DNA of 64,000 nt from Paragorgia papillata (Eukaryota; Cnidaria; Anthozoa; Scleralcyonacea; Coralliidae). Made by a program: the position numbers and the translations under genes. The stretch's first letter is position 1; the number at the start of each line of letters is the position of its first letter. The DNA lies in contig JAWNZC010000001.1 in assembly GCA_035771165.1 (NCBI GenBank), forward strand, positions 3,532,501-3,596,500, in the 5' to 3' direction. This document shows positions 32,268 to 42,679 of this stretch, piece by piece. Below the pieces are notes generated by a model. That model ran no database searches. It was not told the DNA's origin and saw only the letters and a list, made by a program, of their open reading frames with translations.

Positions 32268-32724
32268 TGCTTCAAACACGAAATATACTGTGTCCTGGAT
32301 TAAATTGATCCAACCAAAGTACCAAACCTGTACTTTGCAATTGGCATGCAAGAGAAAATATCTTCCACAGTGAATCAACAATAGCTGCATGGGTCAAGCT
32401 TTTTGACCTTTACGATATCTTGTTTCAGACGGTAAACATTTAAATAAAAAAAAGTTCTTTCTTTGTCATTTGCAATTCATTTCGGTCTAGTCAATTGTCA
32501 ATACACTGTATAGAGATCAGTGAGTCCACTGAGTCAATATAATAAATATACTAGAAGTTACTATCGCAAGGGAAGTGCTGCCTCAAAAGCCATGGGAAGC
32601 CTAATTTTTTATTAAATTTCAAAAATGAACCCTGGGATTGATTATATAAATACACATTTTTTCAATTATTTTAATTACTCGGGCTACCTGTGGTAGAACG
32701 AGTCTGGGTCGCGATATTGCCCCG

Positions 32725-33090
32725 ACAGGCTTTGCGAAACCGAGATTTCACTTTCATGGCGAGTTGTCTCTTGAACGAAGCTTTTCTTGCCATTGTATCG
32801 ATGTTTTTGAATATTTCCACGACATTTCTTGGCACAGTACCCAGCAGTCGTCTCAAACAAAGATGTCAGAGTAGTCGGACTGTCAGCGAATCAAGGTGTA
32901 TTAAAAATAATTGGAAACTTTAAACTGAAGGAGTGAAGGACGTCAGAGAACAGTCATGTTTAATAATTGCGAAACCGAGGTTTGGCCGAGTTGTCTCCGG
33001 ATCAGTGGTTGTCTCTTTTGAACGAAGCTTATATTGCCATTTTATCGATGTTTTTGGAATATTTGAAAGACATTTCACTGTTTCTCAGTT
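32725..33090 (+). repeat. Direct duplication (32725-32835 and 32965-33085)
   Basis: TTGCGAAACCGAG, GAGTTGTCTC, GAACGAAGCTT, TTGCCATT-TATCGATGTTT and GACATTTC recur in the same order about 240 bp apart. No persuasive coding frame runs through both. Confidence 0.65.
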
Positions 33091-33094
33091 GTTT

Positions 33095-33890
33095 ACTTGT
33101 CTGAATAGCTTTCAAGTGACCGAGTTATAGTTGATCAGTAATGCGGTCAATTCATCATAAACATGCTTACAAAGGCTTTACAATGTTTACAACTGCACAC
33201 GCCGGCGATCGCGGTAGACCTAGTATACGTAAAAGATGACGAGCTATTTCAAAACAGGTTGGTCGGTCCTGGCCTTGCTGCTTTATAGTCTGACAAGTAC
33301 AAAATGCAAGTATAATAACAAGCACCGAATAGAGCAAATACCGGCAAGATAATAAGATATCAATATGTTGAACATGTTCAGTGCATGCGCATGTCTAGAT
33401 ATCGCGTGTCGTATTACATTTGGAAACGTGTGTTTTAAAACATGTTTAAATATTTTCTATTTGTCCGAATTTAAATAAATTCTATATCAAAATGATCGCT
33501 TGAATTTGCCGAATCCGACACTATAGCTTTTGTCTACTAAATATATTAGATCCGTTGTTTAATTTTCAGAAAAACGGCCTTGTTTACATTTATACTATTA
33601 GCAAACCTTCGGCGCTTCCTGCACCGCAGCAGTTCATATAAGACCATAGATTCTATTTGTGAAAATCTATGCAATTATGCATTGCCATTGTCATGTAGTC
33701 TTGCTAGAGTACGCACAGGCTACGCGAAGCTTTCAGAAATCAGTAGCCCGAGTTAACGCCTGGCGGGCGTCTTGTTATATTTAAATACAACAGACTTAAA
33801 TTACAAATAACTATCACTTAATGTATCGGAATATAATTGGCAAGGCTTTTGACTGCAACACAGTATACTACATACATTATGACTATGTGT
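33095..33890. other. Spacer with no recognised element
   Basis: AT-rich. I saw no gene, tandem repeat or clear inverted ends. Confidence 0.5.
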
Positions 33891-33928
33891 TGATGTTTGG
33901 TAAACAAATTTATGATAAATCACTGTCA

Positions 33929-34384
33929 CTATAAATCATGCTTCTGTGACAAAGAAGTAGTATATTTTTGTGCCTCAACGGGCGATATATTTGTGTCGAT
34001 CACTGATCGACATGTCTCAATGGACGAGTTCTTTGACTTGTCTTCTGACCAACGGCAACAAACAACAGTTGGTAAGTTGTTCAGCGATAGAAATCCCTCA
34101 CGAGGAATAAGATCATTGTTAAAAGCATTCAAGTACATGCTGTCTCCTTGTACTATAAAGACATTGTCGATGGTTGTCGAGTTCCACTCGATAACTGGAA
34201 TAGTTTGTGCTGTTAACAGCACCGATAAACTCATGAGAGAACACTGCTTTCCTCGAGACTGGCCACTGAAACCTTCATGGCCTTGATGAATACTTCCACG
34301 AGAAAGTAAAGACATGATGTATTTGTTCTTACCGTGAATTTTCTGTCGAGGAAGAACTTCGAGAAGCTCGAATATCGAAGGCAA
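33929..34384 (-). pseudogene. Cysteine-protease/OTU-like reading frame, probably transposon-associated
   Basis: A 151-aa frame. Its centre reads SRGSIHQGHEGF then SRGKQCSLMSLSVLL, which looks like the region around a catalytic cysteine (GxQC followed by a small-residue helix) of papain-fold ubiquitin-peptidase-like domains often found in large eukaryotic transposons. Later parts include TTIDNVFIVQGDSMYLNAF. The expected distal His and Asp motifs cannot be assigned with confidence and no neighbouring exon is seen. It may be an exon of a mobile element or a relic; the family call is tentative. Confidence 0.4.
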
Positions 34385-34653
34385 CGTGGTAGCGGAACAT
34401 GCGCACTGAGTCCCATCAGCTCATATATGGATGACGTAATGCCGACAGACGAATATTAAACAAACGCAAAATTTAACAAATCGAGATCTGGTCGGCTATA
34501 CATAGCTCGGAAAAAGGACTGGGCACGAGGCAACGTCAAGAATAGTGCGCTGCCTCCCTTCGGTCGGCAGCAAAAAGGAACAGTGTTGCGTACCACGTGA
34601 TATAATTGACCGCTGATTAGTGATTTGTATCTGCGGGGGCGCGCTAACGCAAA

Positions 34654-34734
34654 ATGGCGGAAAGCGATGTAGGTTCGGTTTTTGATGAAAATATAGAAAC
34701 TGAAGAAGAACATTCTACTATAAGCGATGAAGAA
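34654..34734 (+). CDS. Candidate acidic first exon of an unrecognised gene
   Basis: ATG 34654 opens 27 codons (MAESDVGSVFDENIETEEEH, then STISDEE) ending exactly at a consensus GTAAGT donor (34735-34740), phase 0. The ATG sits in AAAATGGCGG, a good initiation context. No downstream exon was found within the repeats that follow. Its style resembles the broken exon at 16801. Could be chance. Confidence 0.3.
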
Positions 34735-34918
34735 GTAAGTACATTCAATTGTTTTTTTTAAAACGATCTTTCTACTCCAATTCATAACACAAATCAAGTA
34801 CAAGTAATACAACACCTATTACGACGCCATGTTGAATTGCTTTGAATTTGTTCATGAATTTTTTCAAAACGAAGGGTTTATGCGCATGCGCGTGGTACCC
34901 AACACTGTGCCTTTATTC

Positions 34919-35735
34919 AGACCCTGTTTACACGATGCCGGTACAATTTGAAAACGGAACAAAATCATGCCGTTTAATTTAGGCCTTGCGTTTACACGTT
35001 ACCGGCACAAAAATGACATGAAAACGGCACAAAATGAAGACGGGTTCCTTGACGGCATGAAATGAAAACGGAACACTAACGGTACCATGTAAACGCCCGT
35101 GCCGTAACAGTTTGATGACGGTAATCACGATATATACGACCACAGTATTCGGGTCAGCAGTATTCACAAAGTCTTCTCAATTCTCATTGGAAGAGAATAG
35201 TCACATGCTAATCCGTCATTACATTATACCGGCACCATGTAAACCCAATACTTTTTGGCCTGTATTTACACACCGGCATGATTTTGTTCCGTTTTCAAAT
35301 TGTACCGGCATCGCAGATGTGTTTTGTGTTTTGCAACGTTCATAAATACTGTGTGACTTTTGCAATACCTTAGTTTTATAGGTTTTCCTAGGTAAGCTTT
35401 GGCATACTACAATAGCTACTAATAACTGACCGCTGCTGACTGATAGCCTGCCAACTATACCCTCGACTGCTGCGAAAATACAGACATCACAGCAGACATC
35501 AGCGTACATGTCTCACACATGTAACTGCTGCCACTGCCAGTGCTGCATAATTGTTGGTTAGCCAATGCTTTGCTGCAAATCGCATTTCTTCTCGACGCCT
35601 TGCTTAATCAATTGTAACTTTCTCAGATTACCGAATGTGTTGTTTCACGTGTTTTCACTTTAAACCTTCCTCACTAAAGTAAACCTTCCTCCGGTTGTTT
35701 TTTTCCAACTCTGCGGCATCGTGTAAACGGGGTCT
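34919..35735. mobile_element. Foldback element interrupted by a hAT MITE
   Basis: AGACCCTGTTTACACGATGC (34919) is mirrored by GCATCGTGTAAACGGGGTCT (35716-35735). The arms continue through GCCGGTACAATTTGAAAACG on the left and its reverse complement near 35290-35310. The right arm is split by the insertion at 35314-35713. Remaining length is about 410 bp. Confidence 0.85.
35306..35721. mobile_element. hAT-type MITE, copy 2 (400 bp, TSD CGGCATCG)
   Basis: The element spans 35314-35713, starts CAGATGTG and ends TTTCCAACTCTG. CGGCATCG is on both sides (35306-35313 and 35714-35721). The body from about 35340 to 35660 is the reverse complement of 15480-15800 (GGTTTTCCTAGGTAAGCTTT, ACTGCTGCCACTGCCAGTGC). 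Its left end is shorter than copy 1's. Confidence 0.9.
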
Positions 35736-35764
35736 AAATGTATGAAACTGAAGGGCTGTTTACA

Positions 35765-35950
35765 TTGAACTGAAGCCAAGAGAATTGGAAAGAGAGTGAA
35801 GCCGAAGGTGCTCTTAACACACCTAGCCATTGCTTGAAACTCGGAATATACTGAGTCTTTGAATTGGATTATTAAACTGATCCAAATGCAACCTGTACTT
35901 TGTAGGTAGCAAAGCAAAATATCTTCAACATGAATCAACAACACAAGAGA
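35765..35950 (-). pseudogene. UGT 5'-end fragment
   Basis: On the minus strand the leader and first codons of the UGTs are recognisable: a leader frame (VYSEFQAMARC) and KSTFGFTLFPILLASVQ align with UGT2's VYFVFEAMAGC and KNVFGFAVFLIVLVSVQ. Similarity stops abruptly after SVQ, at the signal-peptide end, where unrelated sequence with an in-frame TAA follows. It is the remains of a third UGT on the same strand as copy 2. Confidence 0.85.
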
Positions 35951-36008
35951 GTACTGAGATACTGAATACATCAGTCTGCCAGCGACTAGTTATTGGAGAT
36001 GTTTACCT

Positions 36009-36516
36009 TTAAACAATAAAAATTAAGTTTGTCTCATTTGAAAGAACTCGTCAAATGGTATAAGAAGACCTTTTACAATTTTTTCGTATCTTTCTTGTGT
36101 TTTCAAATATTTCGACCAAAGACAGCGTGCTGTCCGCCATCTTGTTGTAATATTGGGTCTAATTAACTAGGAAATCGGTGACGTCATAAGCAGGGTAAAC
36201 CTGATGAAACTACTCCGTGAGTGACCAAATTTCCACGGAAGGCTTTTTAAATGTTGTGGGTCAATTTAAAATGGAGATAGCGCAACAAAATCGAGTTTCT
36301 AGCTCATAATGTCATAAGGTCGGCAAGATAAAAATTTCACTTTACCCTGCTTTTGTCGTCACATGGATATCGAAAATAATTCCAAGATGGCGGACAGCAC
36401 GCTGTCTTTGGTCGAAATATTTCCAAAACCAAAACAGATACGAAAAAATTGTAAAAGGTCTTCTTATACCATTTGACGAGTTCTTTCAAATGAGACAAAC
36501 TTAATTTTTATTTTAA
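36009..36516. mobile_element. TTAA foldback element, AGGGTATTGG family, copy 2
   Basis: TTAA at 36009-36012 and 36513-36516. Arms start inside the family's end (CAATAAAAATTAAGTTTGTC); the outermost AGGGTATTGG is missing from both ends. The interior keeps the AAATGTTGTGGGTCAATTTA segment shared by all copies. Confidence 0.85.
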
Positions 36517-36696
36517 AGAGAAAACGAGCCATCCACCTACACATTTATGAATGAATAAAATGCTTGATTGCACTCGTAGTGGAATTGTCAATTATGCAAA
36601 TGTCCGCAACGGAATGAGATAACCCCGGAAAGGACATTATGTTTAGGATCAAGATTGGAGATAGGTTGGGTCTGGGTTACGATTATTGTTATAGTT

Positions 36697-36924
36697 TACA
36701 GTCATTTGCAACTTGCTTTCAGTCACCCAAATCTTCAGAAGTTTGTTCCGAATTTCGCGAGTTTGTTGGGAAGTTCGTAGTTCGTTTTGAACTAGGCTTT
36801 TCATTGGTTCCGTTGCTTGGTTCCTAGCAGCCAATCAAATGCGTAGTTCAAAACGAACTTGCCAACTTCGGAACGAACTTCAGTTCCGAAGATTTGGGTG
36901 AAAAGTGAGTTGCAAATGACTGTA
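36697..36924. mobile_element. TA-flanked MITE (224 bp)
   Basis: The element (36699-36922) begins CAGTCATTTGCAACTTGC with the reverse complement at the right, flanked by TA on both sides. Tc1/mariner-like by its duplication. Confidence 0.85.
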
Positions 36925-36955
36925 AGAGCATTGGACAATTAATTAACCCTTTAAA

Positions 36956-37518
36956 TTAAGTGCCTCTATGGCTTGTGGGATCTTTACATATTTAAATAAT
37001 TTAGGTTAAAAGAAAATGTTTCCCGAAATTTTTTCTCAAAAATATTAAATCCCCACCCATTAACAGCGCTTCAAAGTTGGTACCTCTATAACTGTGACCG
37101 TGCATTAGGGACATGGTGCGAGTTTACTCTGTGACGTCACGGTCGGAACCGAACTCCTGACTATTTAGTGTGTTTTTGGTGTTGCGTCTCTTAAACCTTT
37201 TTAAGCAATGAAAACTTTAGATATATTCATCAATATGTTCCAAGATGGTTCGTCTGACTCAGACTCGGTGGAAGAAATGTTGGTGTGGCGACTGTGATGC
37301 AAATGTGACGTAAATCTATCAATTAGAGCCCAGGCCCAAGAAAACGGTCTAACTTTCAAAATGGCGCGATTTGGGCTGATTTGGCCAACTTCGGAGCACT
37401 GTTAATGGGAGCGCTGTTAACGGAGCTGTTAACGGAGCACTGTTAACGGAGCTGTTAACGGAGCACTGTTAAAAAATTTAAATATGTAAAGATCCCACAG
37501 ACCATAGAGGCACTTTAA
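36956..37518. mobile_element. TTAA-flanked foldback element (555 bp)
   Basis: TTAA at 36956-36959 and 37515-37518. Ends GTGCCTCTATGGCTTGTGGG and CATAGAGGCAC are inverted, extending through GGGATCTTTACATATTTAAA. Near the right end a small tandem (CGGAGCACTGTTAA / CGGAGCTGTTAA, 37400-37470) adds hairpin potential. Confidence 0.85.
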
Positions 37519-38470
37519 CTTCCCTTTAACAGACAATCGTACATTTTTGTCCCTACTTTTAATTTACTCTGGCTAACTCCAGACGATTTTACTTGTCAAC
37601 TGGGGACCTCTTGCAGAAACACTTGCCTGGGCTTAAGAATTATTGTTAACTTTACCAGGTTGGGAAAATGTGTTGGCGGTTACAACCTACCGAGGAGGTC
37701 CTGGGAACGAGGATGTTACAACGTTTTGCCCAAAGTCTTCCCAGCACTAAATGACCTTGCCCTGTTTTGCGTCAAAAACGCAGCCGCTTTCCGCAGCTAT
37801 AAAACTTTTTAAGGGACCGCAATTTTTGGCAAAATGACGAACATCTGTTGTGGGCTGTTTACAAACTAACATGACGGCGTTTTAACGGATTTTTGGCATG
37901 CACCTCCCTCTCCCTTGTGACGCTATGTAACAGATGATTTTGGGCTAACAACCCTACCCCTAGCCTTCCCCGCAGTCGTTTTTAGGGAGGCGAAAACATC
38001 ACGTCGTTTGTGGGGACGTGAATGTTTCCGGTGTCACAGGAAATATGTCTCCCCCAAAAATGTGTCCCCCCGGGACAGACCCCAGGGACACATTTCGGAA
38101 ATCCCCCCCCCCCCCCTCCCTCAGAATGATTCCTTACAGGATAATTGATATACGTGTAATGTGGACAAAACGTTTTAAAAGTAAAGAAATATATATATTT
38201 CTGAATGATAAATTATAACAGCTAAATATCTATTTACAAAAACGACGTATCTTAAAACTGACGTATCTTAATTACCTGTGCCAGTGTTACCCCGCAGATT
38301 AGTGTTTAGTTAGCTAAAAGTTACTATTTGTCGACCTATTGTTATTATGTGGACCTAACATGTCATTTCACTTGCATTGAGCAATATAATATTTTGGAAT
38401 TCGAAAGAAAACATGATCAGCTGCTGAATTTAAATCATGAACAAGACGCCTGGACCAGACGTTCACTCGG
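37519..38470. other. Spacer with C-rich tract
   Basis: No gene seen. Includes a C16-like run near 38103-38119. Confidence 0.5.
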
Positions 38471-38475
38471 GCTTG

Positions 38476-38880
38476 GCTAGTACGCGGAGCCTGAATCGAA
38501 GGCTGAGTGTGGTGTCAGTCAGTCAGTCAGTCAGTCAGTCAGTCAGTCAGTCAGTCAGTCAGTCAGTCAGTCAGTCAGTCAGTCAGTCAGTCAGTCAGTC
38601 AGTCAGTCAGTCAGTCAGTCAGTCAGTCAGTCAGTCAGTCAGTCAGTCAGTCAGTCAGTCAGTCAGTTTCAAAATCTACCAACAACGTGCAAGAACATCT
38701 TGATCAAAAAGCAAAGCTGTTCAAATTTTTGTCCAACTCCAAAAGCAAAAGGAACAAAGAACTTACAACATACAACTCGCCCGGGAAGCACGAATACCGT
38801 ATAGCACAAGTAAAATGTGCAAAAATGCAATTTTGTGTCGGCGAAACTTTAGACTCGGCCTATACCACAGGTGGCCGAGT
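38476..38880 (+). repeat. Diverged duplicate of 6962-7680, carrying (CAGT)n
   Basis: Flanks GGAGCCTGAATCGAAGGCTG (38477) and AACAACGTGCAAGAACAT (38681) match 6975 and 7510. The frame across the right flank (VQEHLDQKAKLFKFLSNSKS) is open here but closed by TAA in the other copy, so a decayed coding origin is possible but unproven. Confidence 0.65.
38513..38668. repeat. Pure (CAGT)n array
   Basis: About 39 uninterrupted CAGT/GTCA units. Same motif as the 790-bp array at 2571-3362. Confidence 0.97.
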
Positions 38881-39098
38881 AATTAGCCTAAAACTCGCTG
38901 AAACTCGTCTTTGGGTGCGCCATGGCATCTTGAAAATAGTTTACACGTGAGGGATCAGTAATTTATGTAGCGCTATTACGTCTCAGTTTGTGACTTCTTT
39001 GCTCGTTGCCCAGGACGTCTTTTCCGCGAGGGGGCGAGGGAGAAGAGGGAGCGGCTGTTTTTTTCAGGCTAGGAATTAAAATAGCGAAGTGTAAATGT

Positions 39099-39190
39099 GA
39101 CTTTCATAATAGGTACACTTTAAATAGGCTTTTATGTGCTTCTAAATGAGCCTTGGTGGCCTCGTTGTGAAGCAAAGATCTTTTGAATTG

Positions 39191-39224
<34 letters not shown>

Positions 39225-39287
39225 ACCTAGGCCAGAAAGGCTTATTAAGATGCACATAAAAGAATTTATTTGCTATTATGAAAGTGG
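39099..39287. mobile_element. Foldback element around a (CA)n tract
   Basis: ACTTTCATAATAG and AGGCTTTTATGTGC (left) mirror GCACATAAAAG and CTATTATGAAAGT (right). (CA)n lies at 39190-39222. Confidence 0.6.
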
Positions 39288-39448
39288 TCTATGTAATCTG
39301 TTTGTCACGTAAACTGTGTTTATTACATCCCCCTCCTCCCTTCTGACGTCACTTGCGTTCAAGTGTTAGCGTACGTGTTAGGCGACAACCAGTCAGCTCT
39401 ATATATAACTGGAGTAATCTTGTTCCCAGAGCCCGCGATCCTTTTGGT

Positions 39449-39540
39449 CCTGAAGTAACGTATAGTTCCAGTCTTCTACGCGGTCTGGTCAAGTCTAATA
39501 CAAAAGACGCGCAAGAGACTGGAACTATACGTACTTCAGG
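39449..39540. repeat. 92-bp hairpin
   Basis: CCTGAAGTAACGTATAGTTC (39449) against GAACTATACGTACTTCAGG (ends 39540), with the stem continuing through CAGTCT / AGACTGG. Confidence 0.85.
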
Positions 39541-39719
39541 CCTACATGGCCGCCATGTTTGACTTCAATTTTTGCCCCGTTGAATGACCAGCTGGGGACA
39601 ACTAGTTTTATAGTAGGGTAGTACTTTCCGGGTTTTGAAGCAAAAGTTGTCCAATGACAACTAGTCGTTTGACAGATCAAATTAATGACGAGCAGAGTGT
39701 AATTTTTCCTTGTCAGTAC

Positions 39720-40118
39720 TTGCAGCACAGGTCGGCCAAACTCATGGTGTGAGCAGTTATGTATACAAGAATTTAAGTCGAAATGATAGAATATTTCATC
39801 TTAATTGCTTTAAATTTTTTAAATATACTGAAATATTGTGTACTTATCTCTAGTAAGTGTTCGCGTTTCAATAATAAAACATGGCTATGTCGGGTTTATA
39901 ATTATGTAGCTAGCCTGCGTGCAGTCCCAGACTGTTTATAAAATCTCGCCGAAACCACATCAGTAAGACAAATACACTTTGTACTAGAGATAAGTACACT
40001 ATATTTCAGTATATTTCAAAAATTTAAAGCAATTAAGATGAAATATTCTGTCATTTCGATTTAAATTCTTGTATTCGTAACCGCTCACACCATGAGTTTG
40101 GGCGACCTGTGCTTGCAG
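39720..40118. mobile_element. MITE with 7-bp duplication CTTGCAG (385 bp)
   Basis: The element (39727-40111) starts CACAGGTCGGCCAAACTCAT and ends with its reverse complement. Arms of about 125 bp cover most of it. CTTGCAG flanks both sides (39720-39726 and 40112-40118). A lone end is at 29686. Confidence 0.88.
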
Positions 40119-40128
40119 TGGCGGACAG

Positions 40129-40152
40129 TAGGGGGGGGGGGGGGGGGGGGGG
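40129..40152. repeat. Poly-G tract
   Basis: A G run of about 23 right after the MITE. Length may be unreliable in the assembly. Confidence 0.85.
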
Positions 40153-40864
40153 CGGCCGAAGAACAAACCAGCTGAACCAATGTATTTTCGGCTTTTTGTA
40201 ATCCATACTTTTAGTAAGTTAATAACGTGCTTACACGACAGAGCTTATCAAAACATCAATTTCAGAGTTCAGACTCCCAAACCTGACGGTTTCACATGTC
40301 GTGTCACAGTTGAACTTATTGAAATGCTACTTTTGCGGTAAATTAAAATGCATAGTCAACGAAGTCCGCAAACTCAACTTCAAATATTCTTCTACCCGTA
40401 TTAAAACATCAAAGAACAGCATACTGCAGACGGATAACACAGCTTGTTTTTCACAATTACTTAAGTACATCTCATTTAATATTTTAGATTACGTGTCACC
40501 AAATACATAGAATATAACTGAAGTTTTACCTGAACGAATGGCAGGTATGTTTTCAGAAGTTTGCCCTGTAATGGTCTGCCTAAATCCTTGAGTTGGTTGT
40601 AATTCCGACGGAACTGTGTGCAATTGCAATTTAGTGAAATCTTTACCAGGTCCATTCAAAAAAGACCTTTCAGGAAAGTTATTTCCTGGCGTTAGATCTA
40701 GCCACTAGGATTACATAGAATTCCTGTAATTCGTGTTTTCACACACACTTTTCACACAGTGTATATTCAGACTGTACACATACTACCTGTGCTTGGCATA
40801 GGTCTGATAGTAAGTTAATTTGTTGTGTATTCCATGTTCGCTGTGGCTCGCGACAATAGAGAGC

Positions 40865-41313
40865 TTAAAGGGTATTGGCAATAAAAATTAAGTTTATCTC
40901 ATTTGAAAGAACTCGTCAAATGGTATAAAAAGACCTTTTACAATTTTTCCATATCTGTTTTGGTTTTGGAAATATTTCGACCAAAGACAGCGTGCTGTCC
41001 GCCATCTTGGAATTATTTTCGATATGCAAAATTATGCATGTGACGACATAAGCAGGGTATAAGTGAAATTTTTATCTTGCCAACCTTATGACATTATGAG
41101 CTAGAAACTCGATTTTGTTGCGCTATTTCCCTTTTAAATTGACCCACAACATTTAAAAAAGCCTTCCGTGGAAATTTGGTCACCCACGGAGTAGTTTCAT
41201 CAGGTTTACCCTGCTTGTGACGTCACCAATTTCCTAGTTAATTAGACCCAATATTACAACAAGTATTAACAACAACGAGTTCTTTCAAATGAGACAAACT
41301 CAATACCCTTTAA
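40865..41313. mobile_element. TTAA foldback element, AGGGTATTGG family, copy 3 (internal deletion)
   Basis: TTAA at 40865-40868 and 41310-41313. Left end AGGGTATTGGCAATAAAAAT is intact; the right arm jumps from AATATTACAACAAG to ACGAGTTCTTTC, losing the GATGGCGGACAGC part. Confidence 0.88.
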
Positions 41314-42157
41314 GCATGTTAGACGTTTTTGAGACACGGACGGTGACCGGAAAAATAGGAATACAATACAGAACTACTGAACCGCGTAATCTTTGAAAAG
41401 ACTTTTTAACTGTTAGCTCATAAGCTTAAATTTCATCTTTATATAAAAATACAGATCCTTTATTTTATATTGTAATGTAATGAAATTATCCGCCTTAAAA
41501 TACAAGTTTTCTACTTTAAAAGGAGTATGTCACATTGTGGTAAAACAACGATGACAGGCCTCAACATTCCAGAAGTTCCCGTCTTCTCAAGAGCGTGAAA
41601 ATGCTCTCAATGACGTCTTGTGTAGAACGACGACGGCGTTACTTTACTCTTGGAATTTTAAATTGCTCATTATCATTGTTTTGAATGAAAAAATGCTATT
41701 GAATTACAACGCCGTCCGTGGCTGTAAAACGTCTGTTGCTTAATAAGCTCTCTAATATATCAACACAAATTTGAAACTTGAACACTGAAGCGGAAGCAAT
41801 ATAAACTCGTTATTGATTATCTGTCAAACGTATAGTTGTCATGTCATTGAACCTGCCACATCCCCAGTCGCTTGCCCGAGCGCGAGGAATAATTAACGTC
41901 GCCTTCCCATCAACCATTGCGTGCGCTCTATGCTAGTTACCTGGCTTCGCAGTTACTCACTCACTCGGCCAGCACTCGGCCTGACCCACTGACCTCTATA
42001 ATATAACAACCTGACCTTACCAAAATGACCAAAATTAATTATAATTTAAGAGCCTGTGGAGGAGGCAGTCGTTGGGCAACCTGTGTTTCAAAACCCGGAG
42101 ACAACTAGTTATTCGCTTAGCGCCAACCCCATTGCGCTAGCGCTTGACGCAAATCTG
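41314..42157. other. Spacer upstream of SH2B
   Basis: No gene seen. 41575-41680 (GACGTCTTGTGTAGAACGAC and neighbours) resembles part of the nested element at 54880-54960. Confidence 0.5.
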
Positions 42158-42385
42158 TATGTGACGTAGCCTGGTACCCTGGCCCAATCAAAGAATATGG
42201 GCCAGGTAACCACTAAAGACTTCTGCTTTCCGATTGGTTGAAATTTCGCGCGTTTTTATTGGCTATGAGTGAAATTGCAATCGTCATAAGTGGATTTAGC
42301 CCTGATGACGCGAGAATGAGATTAGTGGTTACCTGGCCCATATTTCTTTTGAAATTGGGCCAGGGTACCAGGCTATATGTGACGT
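42158..42385. mobile_element. MITE with about 10-bp duplication, just upstream of SH2B
   Basis: The element (42168-42375) has about 45-bp arms beginning AGCCTGGTACCCTGGCCCAA. TATGTGACGT lies on both sides (42158-42167 and 42376-42385); a duplication of 9-11 bp would fit a MULE-type element. It ends about 300 bp before the SH2B start codon. Confidence 0.82.
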
Positions 42386-42416
42386 AGCCTGCGTGCAGAT
42401 ATGTGACGCTTCTTGT

Positions 42417-42662
42417 ATGCCGGCATACGAAGTTCCGCTGACCAAATATCAGCAGGCTAATTCAGCAGTGAGCAATCGGATTTTAGTATTCCTGTTTATT
42501 TTGATCCTGATATTAAAATATAAATGTGTGGGATCACGCCGTGTTTCGAAATACCGTTCAAAGAGGAGACGAAGTTTATATAGTCGAGTAAACAGAATGA
42601 GCTTTATAAAGGACTATTTGACCACGCCAGATGTGATTTCAGTGTCGACTGACATCCAGTAA
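42417..42662 (+). other. Upstream open frame in the SH2B 5' region
   Basis: ATG 42417 opens 81 codons with a hydrophobic run (ILVFLFILILILKYKC) and a basic stretch, ending 17 nt before the SH2B ATG. It may be an upstream ORF in the 5' UTR or chance. Nothing identifies a function. Confidence 0.25.
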
Positions 42663-42679
42663 TAAACGAGTAGCGGATC

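Noticed and set aside
40301..40510. 69-aa frame with Cys pairs (CYFCGKLKC)
   Set aside because: Single Cys pair, no flanking exon signals, AT-rich composition; likely chance.
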